Origin: CAZLIC01 sp964559535
GTDB lineage: Bacteria; Pseudomonadota; Alphaproteobacteria; Rhodobacterales; Rhodobacteraceae
Direction: 5' to 3'
Assembly: GCA_964559535.1 (NCBI GenBank)
Contig: CAZLIC010000008.1
Coordinates: 23,152 to 87,151, forward strand
Length of the DNA stretch: 64,000 nt
A model generated the notes under the pieces. That model searched no databases and was not told the origin of the DNA. It saw nothing but the letters and a program-made list of their open reading frames with translations. The position numbers were made by a program, and so were the translations under genes. Below are positions 34,511 to 42,845 of this stretch, one piece after another; position 1 is the first letter of the stretch, and every line of letters begins with the position of its first letter.

Positions 34511-34954
34511 ATGATCCGCAGGCACGGCGAACCCGTCAGGGCAGGTATGCGCTACAGGCGCAGGCCGGGCGTTTATGCCCTGCTGCCACGCGGCGACAGC
34601 CTGCTGGTCACGCATCAGGCCGAGCCTGTGCCCGAATTCCAGTTGCCCGGCGGCGGAATTGACCGGGGCGAGCAGCCGATTGCGGCGCTGCACCGCGAGG
34701 TGTGGGAAGAGACGGGCTGGCACATCGGCTCGCCGGTGCGGCTGGGGGCCTTCCGCCGTTTCACCTACATGCCCGAGTACGACCTGTGGGCGGAAAAGCT
34801 GTGCACCGTCTATGTGGCACGGCCGCTGCGCCGGGTGGGGCCACCGGCAGAACCAGGACACACCGCGATGTGGCTGCCGGTGGAAGAGGCGCTGGGGCTT
34901 CTGGGCAATGCGGGCGACCGGGCCATGCTGGCCGAGTGGCTGCGCCGCGTTTGA
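34511..34954 (+). CDS. Nudix hydrolase
   Basis: 147 residues. The Nudix box runs from GGGIDRGEQP to ALHREVWEETGW (about 49-71). The family hydrolyses nucleoside diphosphates linked to another moiety; the substrate is unknown. The ATG at 34511 gives a normal N-terminus, whereas more upstream starts run back into the hslO promoter and coding region. It shares a 73-bp divergent promoter region with hslO. Confidence 0.85.
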   Translation: MIRRHGEPVRAGMRYRRRPGVYALLPRGDSLLVTHQAEPVPEFQLPGGGIDRGEQPIAALHREVWEETGWHIGSPVRLGAFRRFTYMPEYDLWAEKLCTVYVARPLRRVGPPAEPGHTAMWLPVEEALGLLGNAGDRAMLAEWLRRV

Positions 34955-35065
34955 CGCGGGCCTGACGCACCTGCCGATCATCAGGAAACCGTTACATTTT
35001 GTTCATCGCACCGTCGCAAAGTGCCGCCATGGCTGCCCTGAATTGAAACCTTGGGGGTTCCTTCC

Positions 35066-37237
35066 ATGCCAGCCATCCGTCCCGGCCTTGTCTCTGCGCT
35101 TGCCCTGATCGCCGCGCTGCCCGCCCATGCCGACCCGGTGTTCAACCGCATTGGCATCTTTGCCACGCCCGACAACATGGCCGAGGGCGAAGACCGTGCG
35201 CGCGAAAGCTCGGCCGAGATCATCTCGGCGTCCGAGGACGGGATGATGCTGGTCTACACCGACAGCCCGCTGGGTGCGGTGGGGTTGGTCGACATCACCG
35301 ACCCGGCGGCGCCGAAGGCCCTGGGCAACATCGACGTCGGCGGCGAGCCGACGACGGCGGTTTTCGTGGGCGGCACCATCTTTTCGGCGGTGAACACCTC
35401 GGAAAGCTTTGCCAACCCCTCGGGCAAGCTTGTCGCCATCGACCCGGCGACCAAGGCCATCACCGCGGAATGCGACCTGGGTGGCCAGCCGGACTCGGTT
35501 GCGCGGGCACCCGACGGCAGCTTCCTGGTCGTGGCCATCGAGAACGAGCGTGACGAGGACGTGAACGACGGCGAAATTCCGCAGATGCCCGCAGGCTTTG
35601 TGGTGAAGATGCCGCTGAACGCAGGCGCGATGGACTGTGCCGCGATGATGAAGATCGAGGTCACGGGCCTGGCCGAAGTGGCCGGTGACGACCCCGAGCC
35701 CGAGTATGTCTCGGTGAACGACGCGGGCGAGATCGCGGTCACGCTGCAGGAAAACAACCACATCGTCATCATCGGCGCCGACGGCAAGGTCGCCGCGCAT
35801 TTCAGCGCCGGGGCAGTGGACGTGGCCAACACCGACACCAAGCGCGACGGGATGCTGTCCTTCGACAAGACGAAGGAAGCCGTTCCGCGCGAACCCGACG
35901 CGGTGAAGTGGATCGACAACGACCATTTCATGATGGCCAACGAAGGCGACTACGAAGGCGGGTCGCGCAGCTGGACCGTGATGAAGAAGGACGGCACCGT
36001 CGTGTACGAAGACGGCACCGCGCTGGAGCGCGCCGTTGCCGCCATCGGCCACTATCCCGAGGGGCGCTCGCGCTCGAAGGGCGTCGAGCCCGAATCGGTC
36101 GAGTTCGCCACGTTCGGCGAAACACCCATGGGCTTTGTCGCGCTCGAGCGTGCCTCCATCGTGGCCGTATATGACATGACGAACCCCGCCGCGCCGGTGC
36201 TGAAGCAGCTCTTGCCCTCGGGCATCAGCCCCGAAGGCGTGGTGGCCATTCCGTCGCGCAATATCCTGGCCACCGCCAATGAGGTGGACCTGCGCGAAGA
36301 CGGGCTGGCCCCGGCCCACGTGATGCTGTTCGCCCTTGCCGAGGGCACCGCAGCCTATCCGACCATCACCTCGGAAGGTTCCGATCCGCTGATCGGCTGG
36401 GGCGCGCTGTCGGGTCTTGCCGCCGATCCGGCCAACGCGGGCACGCTCTACGCCGTGACCGACTCGGTCTACGCCGCCGAGGCGTCGATCCTGACCATCG
36501 ACACCACGCAGACCCCGGCAAAGATCACCGCCAAGCTGCCCGTCCTGCGCGGCGCCGACCGGGCGCAGAAGCTCGACCTCGAGGGCATCGTGGCCGACGG
36601 CGAGGGCGGCTTCTGGCTGGCCTCGGAAGGCCGCAGCGACCGGCTGACGCCGCATGCGCTGTACCATGTGAACGACAAGGGCGAGATCGAGGAAGAGATC
36701 GGCCTGCCCGAGGCGCTGCTGGACCAGGAAGTCCGCTTCGGCTTTGAAGGCATCACCAAGTCGGGCGACTGGCTGTGGATGGCCGTGCAGCGCGAATGGC
36801 AGGATGACCCGAAGGGCATGGTGAAGCTGCTGGCCTACAATACCGCCGAGAAGACCTGGGGCGCCGTACACTATCCGCTGGATGCCCCCGGCGAAGGTGC
36901 CTGGATGGGCCTGTCGGAAATCACCCTGGCCGGTGACTGGGTGTACCTGATTGAGCGGGACAACCAGGTGGCGGGCAACGCGCAGACCAAGAAGATCTAC
37001 CGCGTGGCCGCGTCGCAGATGGTGCCGGCCGAACTGGGCACCACCCTTCCGGTGGTGACGAAGGAACTGTACCGCGACCTGATGGCCGATCTGGGCCAGT
37101 GGAATGGCTACACCGCCGAAAAGGTGGAAGGTTTCGCGGTGGATGCCGCGGGCAACGGCTGGGTGGTGACCGACAACGACGGCGTGTCCGACAACTCGGG
37201 CGAGACGCTGTTCTGGTCGATTGGCGCAGTGAAGTGA
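35066..37237 (+). CDS. Secreted esterase-like phytase-family beta-propeller protein
   Basis: 723 residues. The signal peptide MPAIRPGLVSALALIAALPA is cleaved after HA. The N-terminal half is a repetitive beta-propeller-like region (choice-of-anchor/YncE-like repeats). The C-terminal half (about 420-720) is the esterase-like activity of phytase domain, with KLDLEGIVADGEGGFWLASE and EGAWMGLSEITLAGDWVYLI. It is presumably periplasmic or secreted and may release phosphate from organic phosphates. I see no convincing Pho box upstream. A strong terminator follows. Confidence 0.85.
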   Translation: MPAIRPGLVSALALIAALPAHADPVFNRIGIFATPDNMAEGEDRARESSAEIISASEDGMMLVYTDSPLGAVGLVDITDPAAPKALGNIDVGGEPTTAVFVGGTIFSAVNTSESFANPSGKLVAIDPATKAITAECDLGGQPDSVARAPDGSFLVVAIENERDEDVNDGEIPQMPAGFVVKMPLNAGAMDCAAMMKIEVTGLAEVAGDDPEPEYVSVNDAGEIAVTLQENNHIVIIGADGKVAAHFSAGAVDVANTDTKRDGMLSFDKTKEAVPREPDAVKWIDNDHFMMANEGDYEGGSRSWTVMKKDGTVVYEDGTALERAVAAIGHYPEGRSRSKGVEPESVEFATFGETPMGFVALERASIVAVYDMTNPAAPVLKQLLPSGISPEGVVAIPSRNILATANEVDLREDGLAPAHVMLFALAEGTAAYPTITSEGSDPLIGWGALSGLAADPANAGTLYAVTDSVYAAEASILTIDTTQTPAKITAKLPVLRGADRAQKLDLEGIVADGEGGFWLASEGRSDRLTPHALYHVNDKGEIEEEIGLPEALLDQEVRFGFEGITKSGDWLWMAVQREWQDDPKGMVKLLAYNTAEKTWGAVHYPLDAPGEGAWMGLSEITLAGDWVYLIERDNQVAGNAQTKKIYRVAASQMVPAELGTTLPVVTKELYRDLMADLGQWNGYTAEKVEGFAVDAAGNGWVVTDNDGVSDNSGETLFWSIGAVK

Positions 37238-37278
37238 ACAACCGGCTGTAACCGCCTGCACCGGCGGGAAAACGCGGA

Positions 37279-37304
37279 ACCCCGGGCCAATGCCCGGGGT
37301 TTTT
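37279..37304 (+). terminator. Rho-independent terminator after the phytase-like gene
   Basis: A 9-bp perfect stem (ACCCCGGGC / GCCCGGGGT) with a CAAT loop is followed by five T residues. It ends the phytase-like transcript before the L,D-transpeptidase gene. Confidence 0.88.
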
Positions 37305-37380
37305 GCTTGCAGGGCTTGACCGGCAGCGAAAGGCAGGGTTTGGCTGCCATGAAACCGCCACAATTCCGAAAGCACCAACC

Positions 37381-38166
37381 GTGCCCCTTTTTGTGAACCG
37401 CCTTGCCGTCCTGGCGCTATGTTCCGTACTGGCCGCCTGCGGTGCGCCGACTTCAAATCTGGTCTCTTCGTCGGCCGTCACGCCGGGCTACGAAGGCGTC
37501 GAGGATGCGGGGTTTTTCATTGCCCCGGTCGAGGCGCGCTTCCTGCCCGTGGGTGTCCCGCGGGCCGAGGTGGACTATGCGGGTGGCGAAGACCCCGGCA
37601 CCATCGTCGTCGATACCTTTGCCCGCCGCCTGTACCATGTGATGGAGGGCGGCCGGGCCTGGCGCTACACTGTGGGTATAGGGCGTGAAGGCACCTCGCT
37701 GCGGCAGGGCGGCACCATAGGGCGCAAGGAAGAATGGCCCTCGTGGCAGCCCACGGCCAACATGCTGCGCCGGTACCCCGAGACTTATGCCCAGTACGCG
37801 GGTGGCACCCCGGGCGGCCTTGAAAGCCCGCTGGGCGCACGCGCCCTGTATCTGTACCGGGGCAACCGTGACACGTTCTATCGCATCCACGGCACCATCG
37901 ACGATGCCTCGGTCGGCCGGGCCAGTTCGGCAGGCTGCGTGCGCCTGTTCAACCAGGACATCATCCATCTTTTTGGCATGGTAGAGCCGGGAACGCAGGT
38001 GAAGGTACGCAGCCTGGACGAAAGCCTGGAGCTGGAAGGCCCGTGGATCAACGATTTCCACGGCAATGCCGTGCCCGACACGCCTGAAAACCGCGCGCGG
38101 ATCGAGCGGGCGGTGACGGAAAACCCGCTTGACGCCTCTCCGATCGCAGGGTTGCCCACGGGCTGA
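37381..38166 (+). CDS. L,D-transpeptidase (YkuD family) lipoprotein
   Basis: 261 residues. The YkuD catalytic motif is HGTIDDASVG then SSAGCVRL, giving His170 and the nucleophile Cys186. The N-terminus has a lipobox (SVLAACG), so the enzyme is probably lipid-anchored. It would form 3-3 peptidoglycan cross-links or attach proteins to peptidoglycan. The start is uncertain: GTG at 37381 (VPLFVNRL) or GTG at 37393 (VNRL); neither has a good ribosome-binding site and there is no ATG. A strong hairpin follows the stop. Confidence 0.87.
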   Translation: MPLFVNRLAVLALCSVLAACGAPTSNLVSSSAVTPGYEGVEDAGFFIAPVEARFLPVGVPRAEVDYAGGEDPGTIVVDTFARRLYHVMEGGRAWRYTVGIGREGTSLRQGGTIGRKEEWPSWQPTANMLRRYPETYAQYAGGTPGGLESPLGARALYLYRGNRDTFYRIHGTIDDASVGRASSAGCVRLFNQDIIHLFGMVEPGTQVKVRSLDESLELEGPWINDFHGNAVPDTPENRARIERAVTENPLDASPIAGLPTG

Positions 38167-38189
38167 CACGCAGGTCGCCAGAAACGGCG

Positions 38190-38216
38190 ACGCCCCGTGG
38201 CAGGGCCACGGGGCGT
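38190..38216. terminator. Strong hairpin between convergent genes
   Basis: A perfect 12-bp stem (ACGCCCCGTGGC / GCCACGGGGCGT) with an AGG loop lies 23 bp after the L,D-transpeptidase stop. There is no long T-run. It probably ends transcripts, possibly in both directions. Confidence 0.65.
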
Positions 38217-38272
38217 GCGTCCTCCCCTATTGCGCCGACGGGCCTCCTCTCCCGGAGCGGCGCGGGAATGTC

Positions 38273-38335
38273 TGCAATCTGCCCGACTCGCGGGCGACTG
38301 TAACGATAGTGTGAAGCGATTTCAGGCAGATTGCA
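38273..38335. repeat. 11-bp inverted repeat TGCAATCTGCC / GGCAGATTGCA
   Basis: The arms at 38273-38283 and 38325-38335 are perfect inverted copies 41 bp apart. The second arm ends three bases from the mcl1 stop. The arms enclose a short stretch with no gene. The element could be a weak 3' structure of the mcl1 transcript; nothing more can be said. Confidence 0.45.
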
Positions 38336-38338
38336 AAC

Positions 38339-39298
38339 TCAACCTGCAGCAATCAGCGCGGCCTGCCGCACAATGACTTCGGCCTGCTTGATGCTGGCGA
38401 TGTCCACCAGACGGCCCTTGTAGACCGTGGCCCCCTCGCCCCGCGCCTTGGCCAGCGCCATGGCCTCCAGGATTTCGCGTGCCTCGGCCACCGCGACCTC
38501 CGACGGCGTGAAGACCTCGTTGGCCAGCGCCACCTGTCTGGGGTGGATCGCCCATTTGCCCACCATGCCCAATGTCGCCGCCCGCCGCGCCTGCGCGCGG
38601 AAGCCCTCGTCATCCGAGAAGTCGCCGAACGGCCCATCCACCGGCAGCACGCCGTGGGTCCGGCAGGCCGCCACGATGGCGGCGGTGGCCCAGTGCCACG
38701 GATCGGGCCAGTAGGACGCGCCCTGCCGCAGCATGTAGTAGCTTTCCTGTGTGCCGCCGATGCCGGTCGTCTGCATCCCCATGCTGGCGGCGAAATCGGC
38801 CGCCCCCAGGCTCATCGCCTGCAGCCGTGGGGTGGCGGCGGCGATCTCCTCGACATGGGTGATGCCCGCGGCACTCTCGATGATCACCTCGAACCCGATG
38901 GGTTTGGAGCGGCCCGTGGCGCGCTCCACCGCCGTCACCAGCGCATCCACCGCGTAAAGGTCGGCCGCGCAGCCCACCTTTGGGATCATGATCAGGTCCA
39001 GCCGCCCGGTGTCGGCTTCCAGCAGGTCGACCACGTCGCGGTACCACCACGGCGTGTCCAGCCCGTTGATCCGCACCGACAGCGTCTTCGTTCCCCAGCC
39101 CACCTCGCGCAGCGCCGCAATCACGTTCGACCGCGCCTCGGCCTTGTCGGTGGGGGCCACCGAATCTTCCAGGTCAAGGTTCACCACATCGGCCGCGCTG
39201 GCCGCCATCTTGGCAAAGATCGCCGGGCGCGAGCCGGGGCCGAACAGCTGGCACCGGTTGGGGCGGGCGGGGGCGGGGGGTTGCGGGCGGAAGGACAT
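38339..39298 (-). CDS. mcl1: L-malyl-CoA/beta-methylmalyl-CoA lyase
   Basis: 319 residues, CitE/HpcH-aldolase family. The sequence closely follows Rhodobacter Mcl1 as I remember it: RPNRCQLFGPGSRPAIFAKM, DVVNLDLEDSVAPTDKAEAR and SLGAADFAASMGMQTTGIGG. It cleaves beta-methylmalyl-CoA to glyoxylate and propionyl-CoA, and forms malyl-CoA, in the ethylmalonyl-CoA pathway for C2 assimilation. I start at the ATG (MSFRPQ); a TTG two codons upstream is also in frame. No other genes of the pathway are nearby. Confidence 0.92.
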   Translation of the reverse strand: MSFRPQPPAPARPNRCQLFGPGSRPAIFAKMAASAADVVNLDLEDSVAPTDKAEARSNVIAALREVGWGTKTLSVRINGLDTPWWYRDVVDLLEADTGRLDLIMIPKVGCAADLYAVDALVTAVERATGRSKPIGFEVIIESAAGITHVEEIAAATPRLQAMSLGAADFAASMGMQTTGIGGTQESYYMLRQGASYWPDPWHWATAAIVAACRTHGVLPVDGPFGDFSDDEGFRAQARRAATLGMVGKWAIHPRQVALANEVFTPSEVAVAEAREILEAMALAKARGEGATVYKGRLVDIASIKQAEVIVRQAALIAAG

Positions 39299-39412
39299 AG
39301 ACAAACCTGCGCAAGGAAGTTTCGTTGATGGCCTGCGCAGGGATAGGTTGTTGCTTTCGCAGCTTCAAGCGGATTCTTCGCGCCTGCGGCATGGCCATGC
39401 CGCGCCGCCGCA

Positions 39413-39832
39413 TCAGGACTTGGCGCGCACCCGGTTGTTGCGGGGCCCGTGTTCCAGTTCGACCAGCCCCAGCAGTTCCATCACCGGCGTCACATAGTTG
39501 GCAAACCGCCCGCGATATCCCTTGCGCAAGCCATAGTAGCCGCCCACCGGGTTGCCCGCATCGCGCGCCCAGGCCTCGACCGTGCCGTCCTGCACCGGCT
39601 TGCCCTCATCGGCATTGCCCAGCGCCATCCAGTCGCCATGCGCCGCCAGCATGGCGTGGCAATCGGCCACTGCGCGCCACTGGTAGGACAGTTGCGTCGT
39701 GCCCACCTGCACCACCAGTCGCGCCGGGTCGGCCTCCATGTCGCGCCACACCAGAAACTCGGATGACAGGGGCGGGGTCTTCAGCACCCAGGGGTCGTCC
39801 TTCTCGCCGGATCCGTAGGTCACCATCGACAT
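39413..39832 (-). CDS. Conserved hypothetical protein paired with a WYL regulator
   Basis: 139 residues, no signal peptide or membrane segment. Conserved-looking stretches are DDPWVLKTPPLSSEF, HGDWMALGNADEGKPVQDGT, NPVGGYYGLRKGYRGRFANY and a C-terminal HGPRNNRVRA. I recall similar proteins in other alphaproteobacteria but assign no function. A GGGAGG ribosome-binding site precedes the start. It is divergent from the WYL regulator at 39911 across a tandem CCTGWCA operator, so it is the likely target. Confidence 0.75.
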   Translation of the reverse strand: MSMVTYGSGEKDDPWVLKTPPLSSEFLVWRDMEADPARLVVQVGTTQLSYQWRAVADCHAMLAAHGDWMALGNADEGKPVQDGTVEAWARDAGNPVGGYYGLRKGYRGRFANYVTPVMELLGLVELEHGPRNNRVRAKS

Positions 39833-39876
39833 GCGCGCCCTCCCTTGGCTGTCGCGAATCGTCCTACACCGTCTAT

Positions 39877-39893
39877 CCTGACATCTCCTGTCA
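39877..39893 (+). promoter_or_regulatory. Tandem CCTGWCA operator of the second WYL pair
   Basis: CCTGACA and CCTGTCA lie 10 bp apart (start to start), preceded by TAT, between the hypothetical gene and the WYL regulator. The layout is the same as at 18723-18739. Confidence 0.6.
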
Positions 39894-39910
39894 TGATTCG
39901 AGATTCCACA

Positions 39911-40534
39911 ATGCGCGCCGCACGGCTTTTGCGCATCCTGCTGATCCTGCAGAACCGCGGCCGCGCGACGGCCGGGCACCTGGCGGCAGAACTGGAAGTG
40001 GCCGCCCGCACGATCCTGCGCGACGTCGACGCGCTGACCGAGGCCGGACTGCCGGTTGTGGTCCACCGCGGCCAGGCCGGGGGAATTGAACTTGCCTTCG
40101 ACTATCGCACGCGGCTGACCGGGCTGGATGCTGACGAGGCCGAGGCGATGGGTGTGCTCTTGTCGGCCGACCCGCCTGGCATGGCCGACCTCGGCCTGTC
40201 CCAGGCCGCCGCCCGCGCCCGCGCCAAGGTGTGGGAAGCCTTTCCCGACCAGACGCGGTTGCGCATGGCAACCGCCCGCAGCCGTTTCCGCACCATTTCG
40301 CAGTCCGAAGGTCCGGACGCGCGACGGCTTGCGCTGGCCACCGCCGTTCGCGAAAGCCGAGTCGTGCGGCTTTGCGCCCATGGCCCGGGCGAACGCGTGG
40401 TGCATCCTGTTGCCCTGACGCTGGCAGCGGACGGCTGGGTGCTGCATGACGGGTTGGGTGGCGAGACGGTGGCCGAGGCTCTTTGGGGCCGCATCAACGT
40501 GTCGGCCCGCCGGTTTGCGAAAGGTTCGCCATGA
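39911..40534 (+). CDS. HTH-WYL transcriptional regulator
   Basis: 207 residues from MRAARLLRILLILQNRGRAT. The HTH_11 domain occupies about 1-60 (VAARTILRDVDALTEAGLPV) and the WYL domain the C-terminal half. An ATG at 39893 is in frame but overlaps the operator, so I prefer 39911. The stop overlaps the epimerase start (ATGA). The divergent partner is the hypothetical gene at 39413-39832. Confidence 0.87.
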   Translation: MRAARLLRILLILQNRGRATAGHLAAELEVAARTILRDVDALTEAGLPVVVHRGQAGGIELAFDYRTRLTGLDADEAEAMGVLLSADPPGMADLGLSQAAARARAKVWEAFPDQTRLRMATARSRFRTISQSEGPDARRLALATAVRESRVVRLCAHGPGERVVHPVALTLAADGWVLHDGLGGETVAEALWGRINVSARRFAKGSP

Positions 40535-41493
40535 TTGCCCTCACCCGTGAAGTCTTCCCGCTGGCCCGCGCCTTTACCATCAGCCGCGGGTCGAAGACCG
40601 AGGCGCAGGTGCTGACCGTGCACGTGACGCGCGGCGGCGTTACCGGTTGGGGTGAGTGTGTGCCCTATGCCCGCTACGGCGAAACGGCGGACAGCGTGGC
40701 GGCGCAGATTGCGGGGCTGCCGCCAGGCATCACAAGGGACGCCTTGCAGGACGTTCTGCCCGCGGGGGCGGCGCGCAATGCCTTGGACTGCGCGCTGTGG
40801 GACCTGGCCGCAAAGCAGGCGGGGCGGCGGGTGTGGGACCTGGCGGGGCTGCCCGCACCCGGGCCGCTGGTCACCGCCTTTACGCTGTCGCTGGACACGC
40901 CCGAGGCCATGCGCGCGCAGGCGGCGGCCCATGCGGCGCGGCCTGTGCTGAAGGTGAAGCTGGGCACCGAGGCCGACATGGCGCGGATCGAGGCCGTGCG
41001 GCAGGGGGCCCCCGATGCCGCGCTGATTGTGGACGCGAACGAGGGGTGGACGGCCGACCTGTACACCGCGCTTGCGCCACATCTGGTGCGGCTGGGCGTG
41101 CGGCTGGTGGAACAGCCGCTGCCGGCGGCCGACGATGCCGCGCTGGCCGAGATCGCCCGCCCCCTGCCCGTCTGCGCCGATGAAAGCTGCCATACATCGG
41201 CAGACCTGCCCCGGCTGAGGGGGCGGTATGACCTGGTGAACGTGAAGCTGGACAAGACGGGTGGCCTGACCGGCGCGCTGGCACTGGTACAGGCCGCGCG
41301 GGCGGGCGGGTTTGGCGTGATGGTGGGGTGCATGGTGGGCTCGTCGCTGGCCATGGCGCCCGCGGTGCTGGCGGCGCAGGGCGCCGACTGGGTGGATCTG
41401 GACGGGCCGCTGCTGCTGGCGCGGGACCGCGACGTGCCGCTGCGCTATGCCGGATCAACGCTGTATCCGCCCGCAGCGGAAACCTGGGGATAG
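40531..41493 (+). CDS. Dipeptide epimerase (L-Ala-D/L-Glu epimerase-like, enolase superfamily)
   Basis: 320 residues. Catalytic lysines lie in VLKVKLG (about 147-153) and VNVKLDKTGG (about 236-245), and the metal ligands in IVDANEGW and ADESCHT. The end GSTLYPPAAETWG is typical of AE epimerases. It would convert L-Ala-D-Glu from peptidoglycan recycling to L-Ala-L-Glu for catabolism. It is translationally coupled to the WYL regulator. Other dipeptide specificities are possible. Confidence 0.85.
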   Translation: MIALTREVFPLARAFTISRGSKTEAQVLTVHVTRGGVTGWGECVPYARYGETADSVAAQIAGLPPGITRDALQDVLPAGAARNALDCALWDLAAKQAGRRVWDLAGLPAPGPLVTAFTLSLDTPEAMRAQAAAHAARPVLKVKLGTEADMARIEAVRQGAPDAALIVDANEGWTADLYTALAPHLVRLGVRLVEQPLPAADDAALAEIARPLPVCADESCHTSADLPRLRGRYDLVNVKLDKTGGLTGALALVQAARAGGFGVMVGCMVGSSLAMAPAVLAAQGADWVDLDGPLLLARDRDVPLRYAGSTLYPPAAETWG

Positions 41494-41564
41494 ATCGCCA
41501 CGCGGGGTTGAGCCGGAACGTCGCGGCCCCTAGCGTTCCGCCAAGTCCCCACGAAAGGCCCGCC

Positions 41565-41969
41565 ATGCCCGCGCCCTGCACCCTCCGCGCCCTGCTTGCC
41601 GCCGTTCTGGTGATTCTGTCCGCCCCGGCCTTCGCGTTCGAGATCGGGTTCGACTGGTCGGGACTGAAGCCTTGCAGCAGCGGCCGGCCGAGCACCGTGG
41701 CAAGCCCGGCCTTCACGATTGCGGATGTGCCGCCCGGTACCACCTTCATCCGGTTCCGCCTGGTGGACCGTGACGTTCCGGGGTTCAACCATGGCGGCGG
41801 GGTGGTGGCGTGGTCGGGGGGCGCCACTGTGCCGCGCGGCGCCTTCAAGTACAAAAGCCCCTGCCCGCCCGACGGACCCCATACCTACGAATGGACCGCG
41901 ACGGCACAATCGAAAAAGAACGGCGGCAAGCTGGGCGAGGCGCGGGCATCGCGCCCGTATCCCGAATGA
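41565..41969 (+). CDS. Secreted PEBP-like (YbhB/YbcL-type) protein
   Basis: 134 residues. The signal peptide MPAPCTLRALLAAVLVILSA ends after AFA. The mature part has FRLVDRDVPGFNHGGGVVAW and PCPPDGPHTYEWTATA, resembling the ligand-site strands of phosphatidylethanolamine-binding/Raf-kinase-inhibitor-like proteins. It is shorter than typical YbhB (about 160-180). The function is unknown. The stop overlaps the next gene's ATG. Confidence 0.7.
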   Translation: MPAPCTLRALLAAVLVILSAPAFAFEIGFDWSGLKPCSSGRPSTVASPAFTIADVPPGTTFIRFRLVDRDVPGFNHGGGVVAWSGGATVPRGAFKYKSPCPPDGPHTYEWTATAQSKKNGGKLGEARASRPYPE

Positions 41970-42784
41970 CGCGGCCGCGCCTGTTGCGCGCGGCAACCGC
42001 CGCGGTGGTCGCCCTGTGGCTGGCACTGCCCGCGCTGGCCTGCGGCCCCGACAGCGACTGCTTGGTGGGCGACCGCAGCTACCGGCTGTACCTGCCGACA
42101 ACCCTGTCCGAGGGGCCCAAAGGCGCCATCGTCTTTGCCCATGGCTATCGCGGGCAGGCGGCGGGCGAGATGGCGAACAAATCGCTGCGCGCGCTGGCCG
42201 ATGACATGGGGATGGCGCTGATCGCGCTGCAGTCGCGCGGCGAAGACTGGGCGCTGGCCCATACCCCGCAGGCGCCCGACCGCGCGGTTCAAGCCGAAAC
42301 GGACTATGTGCTGGCGGTGATGGCCGATGCCGCCGCCCGCGCGGGCATCGACCCGGCGCGCAGCGTGGTGGCCGGGTTTTCCGCTGGTGGCATGCTGACC
42401 TGGACCGTGGCCTGCGAGTTGGGCGACCGGTTTGCCGGATATGTTCCGATGTCGGGTACGTTCTGGGCACCGGTGCCCGCCACCTGCCCCGCCACACCGG
42501 CCAGCCTTGTGCACATCCAGGGCACCGCCGACCGCACCGTGCCCCCGCAGGGCCGCGCCATCGGCCCCGCCCGGCAGGGTGACGTGGCCGAGGCTTTGGC
42601 CATGTTCGCCCGCCACGGCAACTTCGCCCCTGGCCCCTCTGCCTCGGCGCCCGAAGGCATGTCCTGCACCACGGCCTCCAACCCTGCGGGCCGCATCCTG
42701 CACTACTGCACCTTTGACGGCGGCCACGACTTTTCGCCCCGCCGCCTGCGCCACGGCATCGAAACCGTGCTGGCCCACCCTTGA
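41966..42784 (+). CDS. Secreted alpha/beta-hydrolase, PHB depolymerase/LpqC-like
   Basis: 272 residues. A signal peptide (MTRPRLLRAATAAVVALWLA) ends near ALA. The nucleophile elbow is GFSAGGM, the oxyanion strand is AIVFAHGYRGQ, and the acid and base are probably GTADRTVP (Asp) and GGHDFSP (His). This matches the polyhydroxybutyrate depolymerase/feruloyl-esterase-like secreted esterases. The substrate is uncertain. It is translationally coupled to the PEBP-like gene. Confidence 0.82.
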   Translation: MTRPRLLRAATAAVVALWLALPALACGPDSDCLVGDRSYRLYLPTTLSEGPKGAIVFAHGYRGQAAGEMANKSLRALADDMGMALIALQSRGEDWALAHTPQAPDRAVQAETDYVLAVMADAAARAGIDPARSVVAGFSAGGMLTWTVACELGDRFAGYVPMSGTFWAPVPATCPATPASLVHIQGTADRTVPPQGRAIGPARQGDVAEALAMFARHGNFAPGPSASAPEGMSCTTASNPAGRILHYCTFDGGHDFSPRRLRHGIETVLAHP

Positions 42785-42845
42785 CAGTGCCTGCGGGACG
42801 CCTGAGCCGTGGGCGGCAAGCCCTTCCGCCCCGGCGCCCGTGCCG

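Noticed and set aside
35000..35040. Possible Pho box (GTTACAT/TGTTCAT) before the phytase-like gene
   Set aside because: The two units are 9 bp apart instead of 11 and match CTGTCAT poorly; chance similarity is likely.
35003..37456. 817-codon minus-strand open frame opposite the phytase-like gene
   Set aside because: Composition is His/Arg/Gly-rich with no start signal, while the plus-strand gene has a signal peptide, family motifs and its own terminator.
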